Assembly: GCA_024639165.1 (NCBI GenBank) | Contig: JAHEIX010000010.1 | Coordinates: 1-30,448, forward strand | Length of the DNA stretch: 30,448 bases | Source: UBA7446 sp024639165 | GTDB lineage: Bacteria; Bacteroidota; Bacteroidia; Flavobacteriales; Flavobacteriaceae | Direction: 5' to 3' | In this document: positions 23,197-30,448 of the stretch, in pieces | Layout: every line of letters begins with the position of its first letter | Position numbering within the stretch: position 1 is the stretch's first letter | Program-made: the position numbers and the translations under genes | The notes under the pieces: generated by a model | Database searches by the model: none | Told to the model about the DNA's origin: nothing | Seen by the model: the letters and a program-made list of their open reading frames with translations, nothing else

Positions 23197-24606
23197 ATGG
23201 GAAACAAGTCATATTTATTGCGATTAACTTTAGTAGCTACATTAGGTGGTCTACTCTTTGGTTATGATACTGGTGTAATAGCAGGAACTGTAGGTTCTTT
23301 AGACGCTTTTTTTATTGAACCCAAAGGATTAGACGAGCTAGCTGCAAGTTCCTTAAAAGGATGGCTAGTTTCCATCGCACTGATCGGTTGTATTATTGGT
23401 GGCGCCCTTGCGGGAGTCGTTGGCAAGAAATTTGGCAGAAAAAAGGGACTGGTAGTAGCCGGTGTTTTATTCTTTATTTCAGCACTTGGCTCAGCCCTTC
23501 CTGAAATGTTTATTCAACCACTTGGTCAAGGCGATCACACGCTTTCTACTGTTTTTATGATCTACAGACTTATAGGAGGTATTGGCGTTGGTATAGCATC
23601 CATGCTGTCACCTGTTTACATTGCTGAAATTGCACCAGCTAAGGACAGGGGAAAATTAGTATCCTATAACCAGCTGGCCATTGTAGGTGGATTTATGGTT
23701 GTCTATTTCGTAAATTATTTCATTGCTTTGAGTGGCGATGATTTATGGCTTAATGAAATTGGATGGCGCTATATGTTTGCTTCTGAACTGGTTCCAGTTA
23801 GTATTTTCTTGGCACTCTTGTATTTTGTTCCTGATACCCCCAGATCCTTGGTATCACACGACAAAGAAGCTGAGGCTTTAGAAATTTTAAAGAAAGTAAA
23901 TAGCGAAAGCGAAGCTCAAAGTATCTTGCGTGATATTAAGAACACCCTAGTTGTTAAAACCAATAGCGCGCTTACTTATGGTTGGGGACTTATCATCATC
24001 GGTATTTTGCTCTCTGTATTTCAACAATTTGTAGGTATTAATGTTGTGTTATACTACGCACCTGAGATTTTTAAAACCTTAGATTTGGGCACAGACGCTG
24101 CGCTTCTACAAACCATTATTGTGGGAATTGTAAACTTCCTCTTTACCATTATAGCCGTTAAAACCGTAGATAATTATGGACGAAAGCCCTTGATGTTTAT
24201 TGGCGCTGTGGGGATGGCTGTTGCCATGATTGCTTTGGGGTTTGCATTCTATGCAGAGATAGGCGGATATGCCGCGCTCATTTGTATGATGGTATATGTT
24301 GCTGCTTTTGCATTGAGCTGGGGACCTGTCACTTGGGTACTACTTGCCGAAATTTTTCCAAACGATATTCGTAACAAGGCCATGCCTATTGCAGTGGCAG
24401 CACAATGGTTATCTAATTGGCTGGTATCAGCATCCTTCCCGGTGATGAATGAAAATTCATATTTGGTTGACACATTCAACAATGGGTTTGCCTATTGGAT
24501 CTATGGAATTATGTCTGTATTGGCCGCCGTATTCGTTCTCAAATACGTGCCAGAAACAAAAGGCAAGACTTTAGAAGAAATGAATAATCTTTGGAAGAAG
24601 AAATAA
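23197..24606 (+). CDS. xylE: D-xylose/proton symporter, MFS sugar porter
   Basis: A 469-residue membrane protein with 12 predicted helices. Sugar porter signatures are all present: GGLLFGYDTGVIAGT in helix 1 (17-31), FGRKKG (79-84) after helix 2, the ASMLSPVYIAEIAPAKDRG region, VPDTPRSL before the central loop, QQFVGIN in helix 7, a second GRKP and the PETKGKTLEEM end motif. Such proteins import a sugar across the inner membrane with a proton. The operon with xylA and xylB makes xylose the likely substrate, though glucose or arabinose cannot be excluded. It is the last gene of the operon, followed about 40 bases later by a terminator. Confidence 0.93.
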   Translation: MGNKSYLLRLTLVATLGGLLFGYDTGVIAGTVGSLDAFFIEPKGLDELAASSLKGWLVSIALIGCIIGGALAGVVGKKFGRKKGLVVAGVLFFISALGSALPEMFIQPLGQGDHTLSTVFMIYRLIGGIGVGIASMLSPVYIAEIAPAKDRGKLVSYNQLAIVGGFMVVYFVNYFIALSGDDLWLNEIGWRYMFASELVPVSIFLALLYFVPDTPRSLVSHDKEAEALEILKKVNSESEAQSILRDIKNTLVVKTNSALTYGWGLIIIGILLSVFQQFVGINVVLYYAPEIFKTLDLGTDAALLQTIIVGIVNFLFTIIAVKTVDNYGRKPLMFIGAVGMAVAMIALGFAFYAEIGGYAALICMMVYVAAFALSWGPVTWVLLAEIFPNDIRNKAMPIAVAAQWLSNWLVSASFPVMNENSYLVDTFNNGFAYWIYGIMSVLAAVFVLKYVPETKGKTLEEMNNLWKKK

Positions 24607-24647
24607 GAAGTTACAGCACTGTTTATAGCGTCACGACTTTAACGTAT

Positions 24648-24685
24648 AAACCGCCATTTCAAATCATTGATATGGCGGTTTTTTT
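24648..24685 (+). terminator. Terminator of the xylose operon
   Basis: AAACCGCCAT (24648-24657) pairs with ATGGCGGTTT (24672-24681); inside, TCA/TGA can extend the helix past one mismatch. Seven T (24679-24685) follow. It lies just before the stop of the convergent beta-helix gene (24691); the short A-run on the other side makes it mainly a plus-strand terminator. Confidence 0.88.
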
Positions 24686-24690
24686 ATTGT

Positions 24691-27045
24691 TTATTTTTTG
24701 ATAAAGCTTATGGTTTTTGTATCACCATTACTGTTGGAAACATTAATAAAATAGAGACCTCTTTTTAGATTTGACACGTTTAGCTTTAAGCGCTCTGCAT
24801 TTCTTTCTTGCTCAATGGATTGTTTGCGGCCTAGCAGGTCATACACCCCAACACTTTCTTGCGCCATCAAGTTGATGAGCGTTAATATGTCTTTAGTTGG
24901 ATTGGGGTAAGCATAAACGGCCTTTGCTTGCATGGGATTGTCTGATATAGAAAGCCCAGCTTGATACTCATAGGCACCAATGTCAACTACATTTCCAGTA
25001 TCGGTAAAATCTACTTCTCCAGTTCCTTGAGTGACCAGTGAAAAATCATCTATGAAGTAATCAACACCTTGTTCGTTACTTACGCTGGGCCCTTTTATAT
25101 ACAAAAAGCTTTGATCGTTTTGGGTATGCGTATAATCATCTTTGAGTTGCACCCAACCATTGGTTGTTGCCGTTTCACTTGCTAAGTTTGTATAAGTTAT
25201 TTGGTCTTCACCAGTTTCAGTAGCTGCATTTACAGTTGACTTTACTACGAGTTGAACAGGCCCACTTCCTTCAGCTAATTTCACCCAAACATAAAACGTG
25301 TAGGTTTCTCCAACAGTAAGCAAATCATTTAAAAAGATTCTTGGGCTGTGATAGTTTGCGGTTCTACCTGATGTTTTTAAGCTTCTACCTCCTGTTTTTG
25401 CCGTTTCTGTACTTTGAGACACCGTTATATTACCAAAATTTATCCAGCCATCCGAAGCAGCTTCAAAACTACTTGACGAAATTACATTTGTATTGTCTTG
25501 GACAATAGGCCTTGGGTTTCCTAGAATATCAAAAGCAGGTGTATTTTTTTGATCACCTGCGTCTTTGGCCGGGGAGTCAGATTGCAAATTAAAATCTGTG
25601 CCAGACATGTTTATAGGCCCCTCAACTATTGCAGGTGCGTTTACAAAAGAAATGGGATCGATGTGATTGCTATCATTAAAATCGATGTCATTGATAATCT
25701 GATTATTATCTCTAACCCAGCTATGAACAATATATTCATTTTCTGAATTGGTATAACCAGGTAATTTTCCATTAACAAAAATATTGTTGTTTGCTACTTT
25801 TACAGTACCGTTTTCGTTTTGAAGTTGCATGGCAAAAAAATCATACTCTCTTGTTACTACTACATTATTTACGACCGTCACATTTCTAAAAAAATTGGAC
25901 TTTATTCCAGCTACTTTTTGTCCTCTGTGTGGCGGGTTACCTTCGTTTGCAGAAATATCCTGAATAATTTCATGTACACCATTAAAGTAAATGGTGTTGT
26001 TTCTAATCAAAGCCGAACTTCCCTCAGATCTATCAAAGTTTATTCCGTTTTTTCCGTTATTCACACATAAATTGTTTTCGAACAAAAACGTACCATAATA
26101 ATCACTGTCACTACGCGTTACATATAGCCCTTGGCCATCTAAAATTGTTGAATAATTCGCATTTCCATAATTCCCACTTGGTGGATTTCCATTAGGAGGA
26201 ACGACACCTTGAGTCATGTAAAAAGGAATCCGATTCCAGTTATTGTATACCGTATTGCCACGTATTATCATTTTGATATTATCTCCATTATCTGAAGAGG
26301 ATTGCGATTTGGTTTCAGCAAAAACAATGGCACTGGAGGCATTAGAGGTCCACCATGTAGTATTGTAAACGGTATTGTTCTCAATGGTTATGTGGTCACT
26401 GTCGTTAAAACGAATACCGGAACCGGTTGTGTCATGTACAATATTGTTTCGAACAATAATATGATGATGGAGAAAGTTCTGACTAAAACCACCCCAAATA
26501 CCAAAACCTGAAAAATAATTATGCGTATAATTCAGTCCATCTTGGTCACATTTAACTTTCCAGTTCCTTTCTGTTATAGCCATGTCATATGTTATATCAG
26601 CTGCTGGGCCTTGTACTTCGAAACCTTCAATAATCACATAGCTTTGGGCCCCACTTATAAGAATACCACCTTTACCATCAAAAATGATTTTAGGACTATG
26701 GTTAGGATAGTTACGAATAGTAATATAATTGCCTTCAGTTCCAGATTTATTGATGGTTACAGCTGGAGGATTGCTCATATTTTCACTCAATTCACCGTTT
26801 GAGGGATGGGCTGAGGCTGTTCCATAACCCTGGTTTTTGTATTCACCGTTCATAACATACACCGTACCACCCGCACTTACTGCAGCAATCCCCTTATTGA
26901 TGGTTGCAAATGGCGCATTTTCTGATCCGCTATTTGTGTCGTTGCCCGACAATGCGGAAACATAATAATCTTGTGCTGAAAGCTTAAATGCAGCAAATAC
27001 CATTAGCGCTAGACTCAGAAGGAAATAACGGTTTCTAAATTTCAT
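24691..27045 (-). CDS. Secreted parallel beta-helix protein with inserted CBM and T9SS sorting domain
   Basis: A 784-residue protein. Signal peptide 1-24 (...FKLSA); an N-terminal YYVSALSGNDTNSGS...PFATINKGI...GGTVYVMNGEY cap (27-69) typical of pectate-lyase-like folds; a right-handed beta-helix to about 505, with repeats such as HHIIVRNNIVHD, HITIENNTVYN and IRGNTVYNN. A jelly-roll domain resembling CBM4/9/22 follows at about 519-672 (SSSSFEAASDGW start, DYFIDDFSL end), then VDIGAYEYQ (687-695), and a type IX sorting domain at about 706-784 (YPNPTKD...GLYFINVS). The DILGNPRP (506-513) and VDIGAYEY pieces, normally adjacent in such proteins, are split by the module. The catalytic activity is unknown: polysaccharide lyase or a beta-helix xylosidase (GH120-like) are possible. 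It is probably released outside the cell to act on polymer, and is divergent from susC. Confidence 0.82.
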   Translation of the reverse strand: MKFRNRYFLLSLALMVFAAFKLSAQDYYVSALSGNDTNSGSENAPFATINKGIAAVSAGGTVYVMNGEYKNQGYGTASAHPSNGELSENMSNPPAVTINKSGTEGNYITIRNYPNHSPKIIFDGKGGILISGAQSYVIIEGFEVQGPAADITYDMAITERNWKVKCDQDGLNYTHNYFSGFGIWGGFSQNFLHHHIIVRNNIVHDTTGSGIRFNDSDHITIENNTVYNTTWWTSNASSAIVFAETKSQSSSDNGDNIKMIIRGNTVYNNWNRIPFYMTQGVVPPNGNPPSGNYGNANYSTILDGQGLYVTRSDSDYYGTFLFENNLCVNNGKNGINFDRSEGSSALIRNNTIYFNGVHEIIQDISANEGNPPHRGQKVAGIKSNFFRNVTVVNNVVVTREYDFFAMQLQNENGTVKVANNNIFVNGKLPGYTNSENEYIVHSWVRDNNQIINDIDFNDSNHIDPISFVNAPAIVEGPINMSGTDFNLQSDSPAKDAGDQKNTPAFDILGNPRPIVQDNTNVISSSSFEAASDGWINFGNITVSQSTETAKTGGRSLKTSGRTANYHSPRIFLNDLLTVGETYTFYVWVKLAEGSGPVQLVVKSTVNAATETGEDQITYTNLASETATTNGWVQLKDDYTHTQNDQSFLYIKGPSVSNEQGVDYFIDDFSLVTQGTGEVDFTDTGNVVDIGAYEYQAGLSISDNPMQAKAVYAYPNPTKDILTLINLMAQESVGVYDLLGRKQSIEQERNAERLKLNVSNLKRGLYFINVSNSNGDTKTISFIKK

Positions 27046-27259
27046 ATGGATATCATTAGTGTTTGTGGTTTTGAGCGTATATAGCCCAATATGCTAAAGT
27101 AAAATAAGCGGGTACTTCATAGTATAAGATTTGGGCTAAAAACTAAGATAAATTAGATGTCAGATGCAATAAGATTATCAATTTGACATAAAAGAATCAA
27201 ATATTTTCGTAATGAACCAAATGTTTCAATGAATAATTCAAAAGTTCTAAAATAGGTAC

Positions 27260-27282
27260 TCTATATTAGAATAAATTTATAA
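27260..27282 (+). promoter_or_regulatory. susC upstream boxes shared with the GH43 operon
   Basis: TCTATATTAGA (27260-27270) directly abuts ATAAATTTATAA (27271-27282), ending 15 bases before the ATG. Both occur in front of the GH43 gene at 8144-8154 and 8183-8194, there separated by 28 bases. TATATTAG may act as a -7 box with a start site inside the second element; no good -33 TTG is seen, which would fit an activated promoter. Confidence 0.35.
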
Positions 27283-27297
27283 TTCAAAACTAAACCA

Positions 27298-30200
27298 ATG
27301 AAAAAACTAATTTATACATTATTACTAATTCCACTTTTTGCCCTTTCACAGGGTAAAATTGTCAGTGGTGTGGTGAATGACGACATGGGCGGTCCACTTC
27401 CTGGAGCGACTGTTCAGGTCAATGGCTCCGACTCCATAGGTTCTATAACTGACTTTGATGGAAAGTTTACCATTGCATTAAAAGCTGGGGAAACCAAGAT
27501 CATCATTTCTTATGTTGGTTTTGAGAGTCAAGAAGTTGACGTATCAAGCCAAAGTAATATCTCAGTATCATTACAACAAGATGTTTCCGAGTTAGAGGAA
27601 GTTGTTGTTATTGGGTATGGTACGGTACTTAAAAAGGACTTAACAGGTTCGGTAGCGTCCGTTAAAGTTAGTGAGACAATTTCACGTCAATCCACTACTG
27701 TGGATCAACTGCTTCAAGGACGAGCTGCTGGTGTTCAGGTAACACAAAACGCTGCAAATCCGGGTTCCGGTATTAGTGTCCGTATTCGTGGCACAAGTAG
27801 TTTACGGGGAAATAACGAACCGCTTTATGTTGTAGATGGCATTATTATTTCCTCTGCAAGTGAAGATGTTGTTGCCACAGGCGGTAACAATACAGGTCAA
27901 GAACAACAAAATGGACTTAATGGAATTAATCCTAGAGATATCGAAGACATTCAAATATTAAAGGATGCCTCGGCAACTGCTATTTATGGCTCTAGGGGTG
28001 CAAATGGGGTGATACTTATCACCACCAAGAAAGGTACGCCTAACCAAGTCAAAACAAATTTCTTTGTAAATACTTCTATGAGAAGTGTTACCAAAACATA
28101 TGATGTGCTAGATGCATTTGATTATGCGCGTTACAGAAACGAGTCAAACTTAAGAACAACAGCTACTGGGTTTCCTGCCTTTCACATTGAGGGCAATCAG
28201 TTGTATCAAATTGTAAATAATGATGGGAATGTATCCATCTCTGATACGCCAGTAACTACGGTTGATTGGCAAGACGAGCTACTTAACTTGTCAACAAGTT
28301 TAAGTGTTGGCGGTTCCGTTTCAGGCGGTAGCGATAACGGGAACTATTATTTATCTGCCGGCTTTAACGATCAGAAAGGTCTAGCGAAAAACTCGAGCTT
28401 CAAAAGTGGAGACCTTCGCTTAAACTTAAATCAAACATTGAGTCCCAAAATTAAAATTAATGCTCGCCTTAGTGGATTTTTTAGTGCAACAGACTTTGCA
28501 GAGGGTGGTGATTTAATTGGTAGTGCAAACCAGAGTTTTATTCGAAACTTACTTTCTTTCCGTCCTATATTACCTGACGGATTAGAGGATGCGGAAAACA
28601 TTGACGATTTAGGTATTTCAAGTCCATACTCCTTTATTGAGGACTTTGAAGATAAGTCTAATGAAAACAGATTTTTTGGGTCTTTAACAGCAACATTTGA
28701 TTTGGGTCTAAAAGGCTTAAGTTATCAGCTCAGAGCTGGGGGTAATATTAGAACTAAGGAAAGAAGAAGATTCTACGGCTTGACAACTTTTGTTGGATTA
28801 AATGCAAATGGACAGCTTCAGTTATCAAGTATGAACGCGTCTTCATTCCAGGTTGTAAACACATTGCGTTTTAACCGAACATTTAATAGAAAACACCGTA
28901 TCAATGCGGTTTTGGGTCTTACATACGATCAGCGTACAACCAAAAACATGACTTATGTGGTTCAAGATTTTGTGACCTTAGAAAAAACAACCGAACAACC
29001 TTTCTTAGGACAGGTTATTTCAAGTCCACTAGCAAACCTTGACCGAGAAACCAAGCTGTTTTCTATTTTGGGACGTGTGAATTATGCTTTTAACAATAAA
29101 TATATTCTAACAGCTAGCTTCCGAAGAGATGGTGTTTCCAAATTTTTGGAAGATCAACGCTATGGATTTTTCCCTTCTGTTGCACTTGCTTGGAACCTTC
29201 ACCGTGAAGGATTTATCCAAAATGTAGATGCAATTGACCAATTAAAATTGCGTGTGGGTTGGGGTCAAATTGGGAATCACGGAATTGGTGCTTATGGAAC
29301 ATTGTCAAATTACGGTATTAATTCAAGTGTATTGTATGGAACGCCAACCAACGGAACCAGCGTACCGCTGATTTTGAATAACATTGCAAATGCATCATTA
29401 ACCTGGGAAACAACAGAGCAATCCAATATTGGTGTGGATTTTTCATTGGCTGATGGTATTGTCACAGGTACTGTTGATGCATATGACAAAACAACCAAAG
29501 ACTTATTGGTTAGCTCTAACATTGCTCCTTCAACTGGTTTTAGCAACTTACTGGTTAATAGAGGTGAATTATCAAACAAAGGATTGGAAATTGCACTTCA
29601 AGTTAATCCTATTAGCACAGACGACTTAGATATTAGTTTTGGAGCTAATATTGCGTTTAACGAAACGAGAATTGAAGGACTATCTTCACAGCCTCTTTCT
29701 CCTGTTCTGATTGATGGAAGCTATGCTGACAGACGTTTTTATTTAGGAAATACGATTAGTAGAGGTAATTACTTTAAGTATCCTGCCAATATTTTTATTG
29801 AAGGCGAAGAAACAGCACTGTTTTACGGATTTGAGACGGATGGCATTTACCAAACGGGCGATACAACAGTTGGAAATGCACAAGCTGGGGATGTACGTAT
29901 TATTGATCAAAACGGAGATAACGTAATCGATATTTCAGATAGAACCATTATTGGTAATCCAAACCCGGATTATACATTTGGTATAAACCTTTCTGTTCGT
30001 TATAAAGCATTCTCATTGAGTGCACTTGTTAATGGTGTTTATGGGAATGATATTATTAATGGAAACTTAATACAAATGGGCAATGCTGAAGGATTGTTTA
30101 GAAATATCTTGAGCGACGCTTATCACGGGGCTTGGCGTCCTGAAAAACCTTCCAACAGTTACCCACGTATTGGTTATTTAGGAAATGATGGCCCAGAATT

Positions 30201-30448
30201 TCTAGCTATTTCTGATCGATATGTAGAAGACGGAAGTTATTTGCGTTTAAACAACGTAACACTTGGGTACGACCTTCCTATTAAGGAAAACAACACCATT
30301 AAAGGTGTAAATATTTATGTAACAGGACAAAATCTTTTGACTCTTACAAACTATAGTGGCTATGATCCTGAAATCACCAGTTTTATGTGGACAGGTCTTA
30401 TAAATGGTGTTGACTGGAACGGCCCTCCAAATTCAAGAAATATTTTAA
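27298..30448 (+). CDS. SusC-type TonB-dependent outer-membrane transporter (3' end outside window)
   Basis: The frame from ATG 27298 stays open to the window end, 1050 codons. The protein starts MKKLIYTLLLIPLFALSQ (signal peptide), then a carboxypeptidase-regulatory-like domain (about 20-95: GPLPGATVQVNGS, TDFDGKFTI, SYVGF), the LEEVVVIGYGT segment (99-109), the plug (DQLLQGRAAGVQVTQ 136-150, VRIRGTSSL, PLYVVDGI) and a large barrel. The visible end DWNGPPNSRNIL is the usual penultimate SusC stretch, so only about 5-10 residues are missing. There is no STN signalling domain, so control is probably through the HTCS rather than an ECF sigma/anti-sigma pair. SusC imports oligosaccharides with a SusD lid protein, expected just downstream outside the window. 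The cargo is probably xylo-oligosaccharide, judged from context. Confidence 0.95.
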   Translation, partial: MKKLIYTLLLIPLFALSQGKIVSGVVNDDMGGPLPGATVQVNGSDSIGSITDFDGKFTIALKAGETKIIISYVGFESQEVDVSSQSNISVSLQQDVSELEEVVVIGYGTVLKKDLTGSVASVKVSETISRQSTTVDQLLQGRAAGVQVTQNAANPGSGISVRIRGTSSLRGNNEPLYVVDGIIISSASEDVVATGGNNTGQEQQNGLNGINPRDIEDIQILKDASATAIYGSRGANGVILITTKKGTPNQVKTNFFVNTSMRSVTKTYDVLDAFDYARYRNESNLRTTATGFPAFHIEGNQLYQIVNNDGNVSISDTPVTTVDWQDELLNLSTSLSVGGSVSGGSDNGNYYLSAGFNDQKGLAKNSSFKSGDLRLNLNQTLSPKIKINARLSGFFSATDFAEGGDLIGSANQSFIRNLLSFRPILPDGLEDAENIDDLGISSPYSFIEDFEDKSNENRFFGSLTATFDLGLKGLSYQLRAGGNIRTKERRRFYGLTTFVGLNANGQLQLSSMNASSFQVVNTLRFNRTFNRKHRINAVLGLTYDQRTTKNMTYVVQDFVTLEKTTEQPFLGQVISSPLANLDRETKLFSILGRVNYAFNNKYILTASFRRDGVSKFLEDQRYGFFPSVALAWNLHREGFIQNVDAIDQLKLRVGWGQIGNHGIGAYGTLSNYGINSSVLYGTPTNGTSVPLILNNIANASLTWETTEQSNIGVDFSLADGIVTGTVDAYDKTTKDLLVSSNIAPSTGFSNLLVNRGELSNKGLEIALQVNPISTDDLDISFGANIAFNETRIEGLSSQPLSPVLIDGSYADRRFYLGNTISRGNYFKYPANIFIEGEETALFYGFETDGIYQTGDTTVGNAQAGDVRIIDQNGDNVIDISDRTIIGNPNPDYTFGINLSVRYKAFSLSALVNGVYGNDIINGNLIQMGNAEGLFRNILSDAYHGAWRPEKPSNSYPRIGYLGNDGPEFLAISDRYVEDGSYLRLNNVTLGYDLPIKENNTIKGVNIYVTGQNLLTLTNYSGYDPEITSFMWTGLINGVDWNGPPNSRNIL

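Noticed and set aside
24691..27045. Naming the beta-helix protein a pectate or alginate lyase
   Set aside because: The fold repeats are clear but no catalytic signature of a PL family can be recognised by eye, so only the fold is claimed.
30446..30448. TAA at the window end as the susC stop codon
   Set aside because: It is out of frame by one base; the reading frame continues through NSRNIL, and the usual last few SusC residues are still to come.
1..30448. CRISPR arrays, tRNA/rRNA genes, insertion sequences, integrases
   Set aside because: No regularly spaced repeats, no cloverleaf or rRNA-like stretch and no transposase or recombinase motif were seen on either strand.

Overview
The window looks like chromosomal DNA of a marine member of the Bacteroidota, most likely Flavobacteriaceae. 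The reasons are low GC, weak ribosome binding sites, a SusC-type TonB-dependent receptor, a hybrid two-component regulator, two proteins with type IX secretion sorting domains, a formylglycine sulfatase, and lipoproteins mixed with Sec-exported glycoside hydrolases. No species is named because no marker gene in the window allows it.

The main theme is xylan and xylose use. Left edge (1-1251): the tail of a KDPG aldolase gene followed by fructose-1,6-bisphosphatase, which fits gluconeogenic growth on uronates or pentoses. A 678-base gap holds a strong terminator and possible control sites. Next come a lipoprotein GH10 xylanase (+), a convergent porin-like barrel (-), a secreted GH16 beta-glucanase (-) and a DEAD-box RNA helicase (+). 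These last three look like neighbours rather than xylan genes.

Centre (8223-12201, +): a compact set of GH43 beta-xylosidase, CE1-type esterase (4-base overlap) and a second GH10 xylanase. Facing it is a two-gene minus-strand unit of a 1375-residue hybrid sensor/AraC regulator and a secreted protein of unknown function. Divergent from the regulator is a sulfatase, then a plus-strand operon of GH43 lipoprotein, xylulokinase, xylose isomerase and a xylose/proton symporter, closed by a terminator.

Right edge: a secreted parallel beta-helix protein with a carbohydrate-binding module (-), and divergent from it a susC gene that runs off the window; susD is expected just beyond.

Working model (inference): surface GH10 enzymes cut xylan, SusC/D imports oligomers, periplasmic GH43, CE1 and sulfatase strip and shorten them, the regulator senses oligomers, and XylE-XylA-XylB take xylose into the pentose phosphate pathway. 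The most interesting points are the sulfatase inside a xylan locus (possible sulfated algal xylan), the regulator's uncharacterised partner, the beta-helix protein with a module inserted near its C-terminal cap, two GH10 enzymes lacking usual glycone-side residues, and a two-part sequence shared by the GH43 and susC promoter regions.
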